Origin: Gambelia wislizenii
Lineage: Eukaryota; Chordata; Lepidosauria; Squamata; Crotaphytidae
NCBI GenBank assembly: GCA_030847615.1
Contig: JAUMIR010000014.1
Coordinates: 16,158,501-16,222,500, forward strand
Direction: 5' to 3'
DNA length: 64,000 nucleotides
Shown here: positions 24,601 through 38,500 of the stretch, one piece after another
How positions within the stretch are numbered: the first letter of the stretch is position 1
Layout of the letters: every line of letters begins with the position of its first letter
The notes under the pieces: model-generated
What the model saw: only the letters and a program-made list of their open reading frames with translations
The model's database searches: none
What the model was told of the DNA's origin: nothing
Made by a program: the position numbers and the translations under genes

Positions 24601-27600
24601 TCCTTTAACCTCTCCTTCCTGCCCTGTTGTCCTGCCCAGCATGCCTTTCGTGTTTTTTTATTTTTATTTTTAGTTGTAATGCAATTTGGCAATTTTGGAG
24701 ATAGCAGGAGGGAGGGAGAAGAGGAGAGAGGAGGAGACTGAGACCACGTGACTGCCCAGTCTTGGGACTGCAACTGGAGAAAATTATCACACCTGAGGAT
24801 TCATGGCACAGCAGTACAATTGGAAGTTTATTGATGGGTGTTCCCCATCAATGGCAAGGGACACTGTAACTACACTTTGGAGGCACAGCAGCAACAATTT
24901 GGAGGTGATGTCATGTGATAAGTATTGCCAAAGGCATTGTTATTCAGCTTTAATTCTGCTTTAAAAGGCTTGTGTGATAAAGTCCTTAGAAAGAGGTAGA
25001 GTTACAAACAACAGCCTAAGTCGGTGATGGCAAACCTACGACACACGTGTCACCACTGACACGCATAGCCATCTGTGGTGACTTGCAGCTAGGCCTCCTC
25101 CACCCTTCCCCCCTCACCACCCTCCCTAAAGTGGCAGGCGGGGCTTCAAAGCCCCGATCACCACTTTAGGGAGGGTGGGAGGGGGAAGGAAAGTGGCGGG
25201 TGGGGCTACGAAGCCCCGATCGCCACCACCACCCCTGAGGCCTGCCTGCTTCCCAGCCTTGGAAAGGCTGGGTAAGGCGGTGAGTGGGTGGGTGCGAGTC
25301 TGCCCAGCCTCTCCCTGGCTTTCCTGAGGGGCTCCGGGGCTTTGAACCCCAGAGCCACCTTGGAAAGGCTGGGGAAGGTGGTGGGCGGGCTGGCGGGCTG
25401 GTTGGGCGGGCATCTGCCTGGCCTCTCCCTGGCCTTCCCGAGGGGCTCTGAGGCTTCGAAGCCCCAGAGACACCTCAGAAAGGCCAGGGAAGGCAGCAGG
25501 TGGGCAGGTGGGCAGGAGGGAGGGAGTCTGCCCAGCCTCTCCCCAGCTTTCCCGAGGGGCTTCAGGGCTTCAGCAACAAAAAAGTCACTAATAGGCAGGT
25601 TAGTTAAAGAATTCCCCTTTCCCCTCACTTATCTCAGTTCACACCACACAAGCTAAATAATATCAAGACCAACAAAAGAAACCGACTGACGGATGAACAA
25701 AGAAGTCACTAAGCAGGTAAGTTAAATTATTAGTTTTTGGTTTATTAAATACAATTATATATAACAATTATACATTTATGTTATTTAAACAGTAAATATC
25801 ACAAAATAATGTTTTTTCCTCCAAGTGACACCCCACCCGAGTTTTGGTCAGTTTTTTGGTGAATTTTGACACACCAAGCTCAAAAGGTTGCCCATCACTG
25901 GCTAAGTCATATTCAGCTGAGGTTTAAAAAGAAACATTATTCCCTAAAGCATCTAACTAGCATTTCTTAGTCTACTCATGATGCAGATGGAGTTCTGGAC
26001 TGGACGTCCAGGGGGTGGTGGGGGCCTCGGGCCAGTCTGCTACCAAAAATCCCCTTAGGTAGGACAGGAAGCCCTGTCTGTTGTCTCTCCTTGATCATCT
26101 CTTAGTTCTTTTTTAGCCATGTGGTCCCCTGAGGTTTTTATACTTAGAAGCATCTCAAAGCTTTGAGTACTGGTCGCTCTCATTGGGAGCCAGCATGGCA
26201 TAGTGGTTTGAGTGTTGGACTATGACTCTGGAGACTAGGGTTCAAATCCCCGCTTGGCCACAAAACCCCCTGGGCAAATCACACACTCTTAGCATTAGAA
26301 AACCTCATGATAGGTTCACCTTAGGGTCGACATAAGTCAGAATCATAGAATTATAGAGTTGGAAGAGGCCACGGGGCCATCCAGTCCAACCCCCTGCCAT
26401 ACAGGAATAAATAATCAAAGCGACTTGAAGGCACACAGCAACAAGGTTATCAAATCACAACAAGGATTTGTTAGTCACTGGAACTGTAACACCACCAAAG
26501 TGCAAAGTCATTAGCAAAAAAGAGAGAATTTCCAAATATAGAGATACAGTAGCTTAAGACCAGATGGCCTCAGCTTAGAAGGCAAGTCCCAGCCATCTGG
26601 AATATTCCATGCTCCATATTTCTAGATTTGTCCTCTTGAGTACAGCATGGTTTGGAATCCTGTGGATGTGTTACACTTTTGTAACTTCTGGAAATGACTT
26701 AGGGATCTGGGTATGGAGAAAAGGAGACTGAGAGATGACATGTCAGCCATCTTTAAATATCTGAATGGATCATAGAATCATAGAGTTGGAAGAGCCCACA
26801 AAGGCCATCCAGTCCAACCCCATTCTGCCATGCAGGAATACACAATCAAAGCATTCCTGACAGATGGCCATCCAGCCTCTGTTTAAAAACTTCCAAGGAA
26901 GGAGACTCCATCACACTCCAAGGCAGTGTATTCCACATCTGAACATATCTTACTGTCTGTTGTGTAGAAGATGCAGCAAGATTGTTTTCTGTTGCTCCAG
27001 AGACCAGAACATGAACCAATGGATTCAAATGACAAAAAAAGATATTGCACCTAAACATTAAGAAGTTCTTTACTGTAAGAGCTGTTTGAGGAGGAATGGA
27101 TTGCCTTGAAGGGTGATAGAGTCTCCTTCTTTGGAAGCCTTTAAACAGAGGTTGGGTGGGCATCTTTCAGGAGGGCTTTACTTGTGTGTTCCTGCATGGC
27201 AGGAGGCTGGACTAGATGGCATTTGGATGATCCCTTCCAACTCTAAGATTCTGTGATTCTTCTATGGAAGTAGTTGGACACTTATCCAATGCGAAACATC
27301 TGCATTCATTTCAAGTTTCAAGAAGCTGTGTTGTGCATGCAGCACTATTGTGCATGGATGCATGTTGAGCCTTACATGAGGATTCACATGTTTATGGGTT
27401 GTGCATCCCGTTCCATATCTGGTGTCTTGGTTCCACATGTGGAGATTTATGCTACACAACTCTAGTGTATAGAATTTGGGCCTTGGATTGAGATCCCCTG
27501 AAGATGGCGGAAGGCCAAACCTCATGTTATAATATTTGCATCCTTGCTGTTTCGTTCATCCCTCTAATAGGTATGTGCTCTGAGTGATTAACTGCATCCT

Positions 27601-29488
27601 CCTGGGATCCAGAACAGACTTGTCCAAAGTGCTGTGTGATGCATAAAAAAAATCCCTCCCCCTTTCTCTATATAGTATATTTAAAATGAAGACCGAGCCT
27701 TCGACAACAGAATTTGTCAGGTGCCTCTGTGGCAGCCTCAGCTACCTTTCTCGAGGGCCAATTGATTATTCCCTTCCATGCCAATCCGCAAAGGGATAAA
27801 TCGTGGCTCTGAGCTGCTGTTTATGCTCTTTTCTTCCTCTGAGCGGTAATTGCTTGCAGCACAATCACCATAATGTCAATGGGACAATTCACTGAGCTGT
27901 TGTGAGTAGAGGCTCTTGAAAAATCCATCACTCTGCAAGTGGACAGTGGCGGGGTTTTTTTTTGGCAACCATCAGCTGAATGCCCCCCCCCACTAGCAAT
28001 GTTGAGTCTTTCAGGCAGTGATGGTTGATGACATCCATGTCGGTAGGGTAGAAATCTGCTTCAGGATTTGGATAGCCCTAAAGGAGCTATCCAAGGTGCT
28101 GAACCTGTGTGGAGGTAGAATTCAGCACCTTGGATAACTCTTTTAAGTCTGAGTTAAAACCTGACATGGGAGTCACCAGCTGCCTATGCAATAGGGGTGT
28201 GCAACATGATGTGCTGGGAGCTTGCACTTAATGACCCACAGTGCTCAGAGATTATGTTCTTTATTTCCAGGCCCTTTTCAAGGGGGAGGGATATGGGGAT
28301 TGATTACCCTGGACTGCACATACAAGGAGGATTTATAGAATCATAGCCTCTTAGAACTGGAAGATGCTACAAGGGCCATTTAGTCTAACCCACTGCCATG
28401 CAAGAATACATAGAATCATAGAGTTGGAAGGGACCACGAAGGCCATCCAGTCAAGCCCCCCACCATGCAGGAAGACACAATTAAAGCACTACCAACAGAT
28501 GGCCATAGAGTCTCTGTTTCAGAAGTTTGTAAAGGAGACTCCACCATACTCCAAGACAGCATATTCCAATGTCAAACAGCTCTTACCACCAGAAAGTGCT
28601 TCCTAATGTTTAGGTAGACTCTCTTTTCCTGTAGTTTGAGTCCATTGCTCTTTGTCCTAGTCTCTGGAACAGCAGAAAACAAGCTTGCTTCCTCTTCAAC
28701 ATGACATCCTTTCAAGTATTTAAACATGGCTATTGTGTCAACTCTTAACCACTTCTTCTTCAGGCTAAACATGCTCAGCTCCCTAAGCTGCTCTTCATAG
28801 GGCATAATGGCTTCTAGACCTCCCACCATCCTGGTCACCCTCCTCTGGACACATTCCAGCTTGTCAATATCCTCCTTGAATTGCAGTGGCCAGAACTGGA
28901 CGTAGTATTCCAGGTGAGGTCTGACCAAAGCAGAATAGAGTAGTAGTTACAGCACTCCTGAATGAGAACCCTCCAACCTATGTTTAAAGACCTCCAAGGA
29001 AGGATTGTTCACCACCCTCTGAGGCAGTCTATTCCACCCCCGAACAACTCTTACAATAAAGAAGTAACTTCCTAAAGAAGTTCTTCTCTCTGGGGGTATT
29101 AATTACTCTGTGCCTTTTCAGTTGGCTTAATAAAGGCATCACCACAGTAGGGAGTCTGGATTTTGTTTTATGACCAAGTGGCTAGCTTTGTCTGCTGGTA
29201 GTGTTCTTTTGTTATGACACTATGAGCATGGTCCGCCCTCGCCACAAATCAGGAGGTATGGAGACGCACTATCCACAATGCTGCAGCCTTATTTGAGAAC
29301 TCACGCCGAACAAGTCTTGGAGAGAAACGACAACGCAGAATCACAACCCGGAAACATCACCCAAGGAGACCTTCTGCTGTGCTTTCTGCAACTGGATTTG
29401 TTTATCTCAGATTGGCCTTTTTAGTCATCAGCACGCTTGCAGAAAGCGCGGGATGAGTCCTTCCTGAATCTTCGTTTGCGAAGAAAAG

Positions 29489-29536
<48 letters not shown>

Positions 29537-32500
29537 GCAAGTAGTTATAGCCACAGGGCAATGCTAGTAGCAGCAACACAACCATTCCCAGACATTTGTT
29601 GTTGTTGCTATTATAGATCCACCTCTCCTTTCTTTTCCTCCAAGAACGCCAAGACAGACTGGATGACATTCCTCTTCCTCTCCATTGTATCCTCACCACA
29701 ACCCTGTGAAGAACCCTGAGCCCTTGAGGTCTTTTCCAACTCTATGCTTCTATGAAAGTTAAGCCGAGAGCCTTGTGGCTTATTGCACAAGGGAAGAGAA
29801 GCAAAACCACAGGTGGATAATAGCGCCTCCCGTTCTCCCTTACCGTGTCTCATTGTATTTCTTCATTCTTCAGTTCTGGTTGCACGGGCAACAGCTGTAA
29901 AAGTGAATCTTTTATTCTAATAAAAATTTTAAAAAAACCTTTAGAAAAAAAGACTCACTTTTATAACTGTCTCCCACATGTCTGGAACTGAAAAACTACT
30001 GAAGAAATACTACATCATGCAATAAGGTAGAATGGGAGGTGCTGTTATCCGGCTGCGCTTCCACTTCCTTTCCCTTGTGTGATAAGCCTCCTAAAACAGT
30101 GCTTCTGATGAGGGGTACAGTGAGATCTCCCCCCCCCCATGTGACAGGGATAGGCATCACATTTATGCCATTTATTGACTACCCCAATTCCTTTCTTTCC
30201 TGGAGACTCACTGTGGACACACAAATTGGCACTAGTCCATGGACCACCACTTTGAATAGCACTGACCTAGTGAGCTTCACCATTGCGGAAAGGCTAGAAC
30301 CATTTCCTAGATCTCACTCTAGCACTCTAACCACTATGCCACACACACCCCAGGGAAGGGACCTCATATGAACATTCAGCCCTGGGCCTTTCAATGGCTA
30401 AAAAAGCCCCCAATCCTTGGCCAAAGTCATCCCCGCTTCTCTGCTGCATATTTTAATTATCTTCAACTAGACCGATGAGAGCAGCAGTGACTTCCTCTTC
30501 AATAGGAAGATGAGTTATTGGGCTATTGATTCTTGGAGTTGTTTAAATGAGATGGATGGCTTTGCAGGCGCTCTTGCCCAACACAGCCTGTTTTTGTGGG
30601 GTGCTGGAGACTGATTCATCTGATTAATTGGGACTGTCTCTCTGATTAATCAAGGTTGTAGCTGCCAAACTGGGACAGTATGGAAACAAGTCATTAATAC
30701 TTTTGTTAATATGTAAAACTGTTGAAAAACATAGCCATAGAATCATAGAATCATAGAATTTCAGAGTTGGAAGAGACCACAAGGGCCATCCAGTCCAACC
30801 CCCTGCCACGCAGGAAATCTTGATCAAAGCATCCCCGACAGATGGCAATCCAGCCTCTGTTTAAAGACCTCCAAGGAAGGAGACCCCACCACGCTCCAAG
30901 GGAGTGTGTTAACAGCTCTTACTGTCAAAAAGTTCCTCCTAATGTTGAGGTGGAATCTCTGCTTCTGCAGCTTGCATCCATTGCTCCATGTTCCAGTCTC
31001 TGGAGCAGCAGAAAACAAGCTTGCTCCATCCTCAACGTGACACCCCTTCAAATACTTAAACAGGGATACCATATCGCTCCTTAACTATCTTTTTTCCAGG
31101 CTAAACATACCCAGCTCCCTAAGTCTCTCCTCATAAGGTATCGTTTCCAGACCTTTCACCATTTTAGTTGCCCTTCTCTGGACACGCTCCAATTTGTCAA
31201 TATCCTTTTTTAATTGTGGTGCCCAGAACTGGACACAGTATTCTATCCATGATAGTCTGGATCAGTATGCAAAGGGATCTTGTAGCAGTTCGGTTGCATC
31301 CGAACTACAGAAATAATCCAGTTTGACACCACTTTCATTGCCATGGCTCAATGCTATGGAATCATGGGATCTGTAGTTTCTTGTGCCACCAGAGTGCTCT
31401 GACAGAGAAGGCTAAATATCTCACAAAACTACAAATCCCAGAATTCCATACCATTGAGCCATGGCAGTTAAAGTAGTGTCAAACTGGATTATTTCTACAG
31501 TGCAGATGCAGCCTATGACTAGCTTCACCAGATGCACCTCAGAAGATGCTTCTGATGAACTAAACTTAGGGTGCATCTACACTGTAGAAATAACACAGTT
31601 TGACACCACTTTAAGTGCTGTAGCTTCATCCTATCATGTTGGTGATGTATGATATTTAGATTGCTGGGGTATGTAGTAGTTAGCATTGTTTATAATTCCA
31701 CCAGTGACCTGATATGAGCAGACGCCATTTTGGGAGCTGGGTCTTATATGTGCTAGGGAGAAGCTCCCCAGTACACCAAGGTTGTTCTCCTGGGAATGTT
31801 TAAGGAGGTTTGCATAGAACTGATAATTATAATTGCCAGGTGGTGTTGGTGGGAAAACAATGTATTAAGAATGTATTAACGAAGGGGTTTTGGCGCCAAG
31901 ACCTCAGAACTGTCTTTGGAGTGTTACCGTGTGCATCTAAATCCTTATAATAAAGCAATCTTAAGTGATGCCTGTTTTACGTGAGAGTAGGTGTTAATGG
32001 AGTTCACCACACATCCTAAGGAATCCTGGGATTTGTAGTTTTATAAGGTCTTTAGCCTTCTCTAAAGAGTGCTGGTGTCTCACCAAACTACACATCCCAG
32101 GATTCTGTAGAATGGAGCCATGGCAGTTAAAGTAGTATCAAGCTGCATTATTTTGCATCCTTAGCCTACAAAAGCTTATGCTACCAACTTCTTTCTCTCA
32201 CTTAGTCTCAAAGGTGCTACATGGTCCCTTTTATACACTCAAAACGATTGTACATCATTTCAAGTAAAAAAATGTAACCTCTCCACAAAGCTTCAGAATA
32301 ACATATTAGAAGTTACACGTTTACTTGCAAAAAGTTATTCTTTTTGATAGCAATGGCAAAGTGATGTCACATTCCACAGGTATCCTAAAAGTTGGGAATG
32401 AAATAACTTTATTGGTGTAAGTTATCTTGAAAGGCCATTTTGAGAGGCAGGGATTTTTCAGTTCCGGCCTCTTATGCCATTTCTCATGCCATTGTCTTAT

Positions 32501-35500
32501 CAGTTCTAAAATTTTAAGGGCATTTGACTTCCACATCATTTCCTGATGGGAAAAAAGGCATCCTGTTTTTGTGGAATGTTGGAGGTTGTCTGCATGGAAG
32601 AGGAGCCACAGCCAATGCTTTGGATAGATTGTGGAGGAAGGTCATGGTGGCTGGTGGGTTGAATGTCAGAGGGGCAGTGAATTCATTCCAGGTTTTAGTC
32701 TGAAATTTAAAGGAGATCGCCAAGGTTAGGAAGAACTTCCTGACAGTAATTGCTATTCGGAAGTGGAATTCACTGCCTTGGAGTCTCCTTCTTTGGAGGT
32801 TTTTAAAAAGAGGCTGGATTGCTATTGGTTGGGAATGATTTGATTGTGTATTCCTGAATGGCAGAAGGGGGTTGGACTAGATGGCCCTTCTGGTCTCTTC
32901 CACCTGTATGATTCTATGATTCTAAGGTGCTGAACCTATTTTAGGGGTATGATTTGGCATCTTCTTTAATAGCTTCTTTAAAGTTCAGATTTTGACCTGG
33001 AACGGAACAGCAGCCACACTAAACAAAGAAGCCATCAGCTGCTACTAGTTTAGGATTAAATCCAGCCCAACTAGGAGGGTTTCTACAATTTAAAAAGCAG
33101 AGTAGGCAGAACACAGAGAATCTGTTCCCAGATGGTGGATGTTATACTGTTCCTGAATTCTAGAGAAGATTCTATTTATGTTTCATTTATTTCTTCTGTT
33201 ATTATTCATGAGACCTAGTGTGGTATAGTAGTTTGAGGCCAGGGTTTGAATCCTCCTTGCTCTGCCATGGAAACCCAGTGGGTGACCTTGTGCAAGTCAC
33301 TCTCAGTCTCAGAAGAGGAAGGCAGTGGCAGAGCTCCTCTAAATCTTTCCTGAGAGGCAGCCTCGTACAGTGGTTTGTGTGTGGAACTAGGATGGCAGAA
33401 GACCAGGGTCTGAATACCAAGGAGCCCTGGTAGTGCAGTGGTTAGATGCCAGTACTGCAAGTCACCATGTTGCAAGTTCTATTCCAGAGGGCTCCAAGGT
33501 TGACTCAGCCTTCCATCCTTTCGTAGGTCGGTAAAATGAGTACCCAGCTTGTGGGGGCAATTAGCTAACACACATTGGAAACTGCTTAATGCAGTGTAGA
33601 TGTGTAAATGGCTATTGCTTGAAAAAAACCAATTTGTAAGCTGCTCTAATAGCCTTGTGGCTGAAGAGCGAGGTATAAATAAATAAATAAAAATTCCCTG
33701 TTCAGCCATGGAAACACATTGGTGCCCTGTCTAGATGTGATGGTTTACTGCAAGGGGTGTGTGCATTTTTGCTCATTCGCAGCAAAGTTGTTTTGTCTGC
33801 ATGGTTGTGCACATATTCTCATCCATTCAAATTGAGCATCCACATGCACTCATAAATGGGAATGGAGTGAAAATGCACAGCAATGTGAATGTTAATGTTC
33901 ACATGTCCAAAAATGTGCATCCTCGTGCATTTCCCAGAAAACATCAGAGAAAACCACAAATCCTTACTCTGTGGTTTGTGAAGTTTTGGCCCCCTCCTTC
34001 CAAATACAGTAGCACCCCTGTATCTGTGGGGGATTGGTTCCGGGGCTTCCCGCGGATGGTGAATTCCATGGATAATAGCAAACGCCATCTCAGGGGGCTG
34101 TCCCCAGGGGAAAGGGGGGAGGCAAGTTCGCTCCTCTCTCCTCCCTTCCTCCTTTGCCCCCACCATGGCTGTGATCATGGGGGGAAGGGGGCAAGATCGC
34201 TCCATCCCTTCCCCTGGGAGGGCTCCTGTGAACAGGGAAGGGGTGGACAGGGAAGGGGGTGAAGAAGCAATCTCACCCCTGTTCCACCTTTGCCCCTGTG
34301 ATAAGGGGGGGGGTGCGAGATTACTTCTCTGCCCATTCCCTCTTTGCCCCCCCCCCGATCGATGCCACGGTGATCACCCAGGGGAAGGGATGGGGGAGGT
34401 GAGATCCCTCCTTCCCCTCCCTTCCCCTTGCCATCACCATCTGCGGATAATTGAATCCGCATTGGTGAATCAGCAGATACAGGGGGTGCTACTGTATCGC
34501 AATTCTCATTTGGAGCATGCTGGGACAGATTGTATTCTTCACGAATTCTACAAGGAGTATTTTCACCATTCAGACAATCCCTGGCTGACCTTGGGCAAAT
34601 CACACTCTCAGCCTTTGAGGAAGGCAATGGCAAACCTCCTGTGAACACATCTTGTCAAGAAACCCCCCATGATTGGTTCACCTAAATATTATAAGAGCTG
34701 TTTGACAGTGGAATACACTACCTGGGAGTGTGGTGGAGTCTCCTTATTTGGAGTTTTTTTTAACAGAGACTGGATGGCCATCTGTTAGCAATGATTTGAT
34801 TATGTATTCCTCCAATGCAATTCTAGGCTGCATTAATAGGAGTATAGAGTCTAGATCAAGGGAAGTAATAGTGCCACTCTATTCTGCTTTGGTCAGACCT
34901 CACCTGGAATACTGTGTCCAGTTCTGGGCACCACAATTCAGGAAGGATGTTGAGAAGCTGGAATGTGTCCAGAGGAGGGCGACCAAAATGGTGGGAGGTC
35001 TGGAAGCCATGATGCCCTATGAGGAGCTGCTTAGGGAGCTGGACATATTTAGTCTGGAGAAGAGAAGGTTGAGAATGATAGCCATGTTTAAATATTTGAA
35101 GGGATGTCATACTGAGGATGGGGCAAGCTTGTTTTCTGCTGCTCCAGAGAGTAGGACACGGAGCAATGGGTTCAAACTATAGGAAAAGAGATTCCACCTA
35201 AACATTAGGAAGAACTTCCTGACAATAAGAGCTGTTTGGAAGTGGGAAACACTGCCTGGGAGTATGGCGGAGTCTCCTTCTTTGGAGGTTTTTAAACAGA
35301 GGTTGGATGGCCATCTATCAGGAATGCTTTGATTGGGTATTCCTGTATGGCAGGGGGTTGGACTGGATGGCCCTTGTGGTTACTTCCAACTCTATTATTC
35401 TTTGATTCTAGGGTTGCCATAAGTTGGAAATGACTTGAAGGCACACAACAGCAACATATTCAGCTGACAATGGTGGAAGTAGAGTTACATATGCAGAACC

Positions 35501-38500
35501 ATTGCACATGTGGATGTACAAAAGGGAAGATAGTGCAGTTGCAGATATGTTGTACAGAGGTTATCCAACCATGCCCATTTCTCTGTGCATGCATTCTGCA
35601 GTGTTTCTATTCTGTCTGGGAGTTGCATAATGCTAGTGTGGCATCACTCCACTGGTGGATGTTTATGCTGCACTGTGACGCTGTAAGATCTCAGCCCAAC
35701 TTTTATTCCAATGAGATGATCCCTGTCCCCATATTAAGTTTAGCTTCTTGGAGAGTTCCAGTGGCAATTACATTACTTTCCAAAATGGGTCCTTCAACGA
35801 GGACCCATTCTGTATCTTCACCAGGAAGGCCTGCCCAGATGAAGACGCTCGGCCAAGCGTCTGTAAGACAAAGCCTGAGCTGAGGGCAGAAAGATTAAGA
35901 ATATGTCCCATTTCACTACTGCCAACATGCCTCTCTGTCAAAAGAAACGAAAGTGAAGCCAGCAATCCTTTTTAAAGGCACTGGTGACCTATAATCAATA
36001 GCAACATGAATTATAGATCAGTTTCATGCAAAGATTTATCTACGAGCGGTTCCATTAGCCAAACACATTTGGCCTCTCTCTTACCCACAAGGCTTCTCTA
36101 TGGGAACTGACAATATTGGAAGTTGTGTGTGTGTGTGTGTGTGTGTGGTGGTGGGGGAAGTTAGAGAATTCATGACACATTTCCAGAAGGGTCAGGATGG
36201 ATTGGGGCTGTAGTCTCTGAGAGTGACCAAACCTTAACACTGATCCAGTGCTCCAGAGGTGGTGTGTGTGTGCGGGGGGAGCGGGGAAAGATGAATACAG
36301 CAATGATACTGAGACACAACACTTAAAACCAGAAAGTACGGTAGGCAAAGGGTGGCCCTCGCCTAAATTGATCCCAAACCTGGCCTTACACACACACACA
36401 CACACACACACACACGTATATGTATATACATACACAATATTTTTAGTAAATACACACCTTTTCAGAATCTGAAAAACATACAAGGGAAAAACAAACAAAC
36501 ATCAAAAGATAATACACACTACCAACTTAAACAAAAACACAACCTCTCCCCCACCTATTCTACTCTCCTTTTCTATTCTAGCCCTGAAACCACACAACAA
36601 AAAACCAAACTACACTAACAAAAGAGGAGTTCTGTAGGTTCTAACTTATCAGCTAAAAGGCTGTTATAAAATGTTGTAAAATCCTCTTAAAATGCAAACC
36701 GTATTGAATTAAAAATACTGTCTTACCAATTATATTATGTAACACTTCTCTGTTTTTCAGCTTTAAATTTTGATGTTTTATATATATTTCTGATAAAATA
36801 ATTGGATATAATCTTCCTCAACTCCTGCTTATTAGTAAATTCAAAGGTTATCACATATTAAAATTTATATGTTATGAACCTGGCCTTCTTATGATCAGAG
36901 GGGAAAAAGGGTGAATTGCCTCTTTTGGAAACCATCAATTCGCATTTTAAACAGGTAGTGATGGCCCTCTGCACTGTTTTCACTTTTTAAAAACCACAAC
37001 AAAAATAACAAGAAGTTTTTCAAAATCAGAAGTGGACTTCTAGGAACTTCCAGTTTTTTGGAGGGATTTTTGGCACTCTGTGCAGTACTTGGAGAGCTGT
37101 GGGCCAGAAAAGTAACTCCTGGCCCCTCCAGTTGCCTAAACCCTGCCTTATACTGCATATACTGAATCAGGCCAATGGTCCATCCAGAAAGGTGTTAACA
37201 GATCTCATTAGGACCATCAATAGGAGTATAGTGTCTAGATCAGCCTTTCTCAACCTTTTTATCCTGGACGAAGCCATGAAATAATTTTCATGTCTCAGGT
37301 AACCCCTGAATTGTAGGAGGTATGAGTCTAAAAAATAAAAATGTATTAAAAATCCCAGGAATCTAGCCCTTTTAAAAAGAAATAAAAATATCTTCTTTAA
37401 AAAGAGTTAAAATCACTTCACTTTCAAAGTCATGCAGAGTGCCACTTAAGAATGCAGACAAGCTCAATTAACATTTAAAAGTGTATTCTGAGGTCTGTGG
37501 TCTGAGATCACCCAGTTAAATTAGACTCATTACAAAAACAAAGGAGTCAGTTTAAAAATGCATATCAAAAGTTTACTGCAGGTATATCAATCTCAATCTA
37601 CATACTAAAACTTTTTTTAAAAAGGGGTCCTAATTAACTAGGAGGATTTAGGGTAGAATGACTCACCCAGCCTTTAGCGGTAGAGGCGGCATGGTGAGCA
37701 TTATGGCATAGCATCATAGCATGGCTACATAGCAGCATGGCTACATAAGATGGCTACAGCCGCATGCAGACTCTACCTTAAAAGAGAACTTGCCCAAAGA
37801 GCAATAAAATTTAAATTAGGTCATGTGTTGAATGACCCATCTCTCCAGTTGGCTGGAATTGCCTAGCGAAATAAGAGAAAGGGAGTTTGGGAGAACAGAA
37901 GCATGCAGGGAAAATTCCTAGACTTATCTTAGGATGTGAATGGGATACACAAGATTGTTTTACATTACAATAATTATTTCCCCACATATTACATGAATAA
38001 GTATTATTCTATGTACTGCTATTGCTTTCCCCCACAATCACAATCTCTTGAGGAACCCCTAGCAACCTCTTCGGGAGCCCTAGGGCTCCAGGGAACCCTG
38101 GTTTGGAAACACTGGTCTAGATGAAGGGAAGTCATAGTGCCACTCCATTCTGCTTTGGTCAGACCTCACCAAGAAAACTGTGTCCATAGAATCATAGAAT
38201 TGTAGAGTTAGAAGAGACCACGAGGGTCACCCAGTCCAACCCCCTGCCATGCAAGAAATCATGATCAAAGCATCACTGACAGATGGCCATCCAGCCTCTG
38301 TTTAAAGACCTCCAAGGAAGAAGACCCTACCACGCTCTGAGGGAGTGTGTTCCACTGCCGAATAGCTCTTACAGTTCTGGGTGATTGTGTATTCCTGCAT
38401 AGCAGGGGGTTGGACTAGATGGCCCTTGTGGTCTCTTCCAACTGTATGATTCTATTATTCTAAGAAGGATATTGACAACATCTCAGGCTCGGCCAAATTG

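Noticed and set aside
25126..25656. Overlapping long open frames near 25.1-25.6 kb
   Set aside because: Same cause: GC-rich array inside a hAT-like element.
33787..34262. 167-codon plus-strand frame
   Set aside because: Runs into the GC-rich Tigger-like element; composition-driven and without a recognisable domain.
35744..35862. Extra exon of the CEP350-family gene
   Set aside because: It could accept the phase from 24342 but would leave one base, while the 40881 exon in its supported frame needs two.
36120..36420. CRISPR-like or regulatory repeat
   Set aside because: Plain (GT)n and (CA)n microsatellites.
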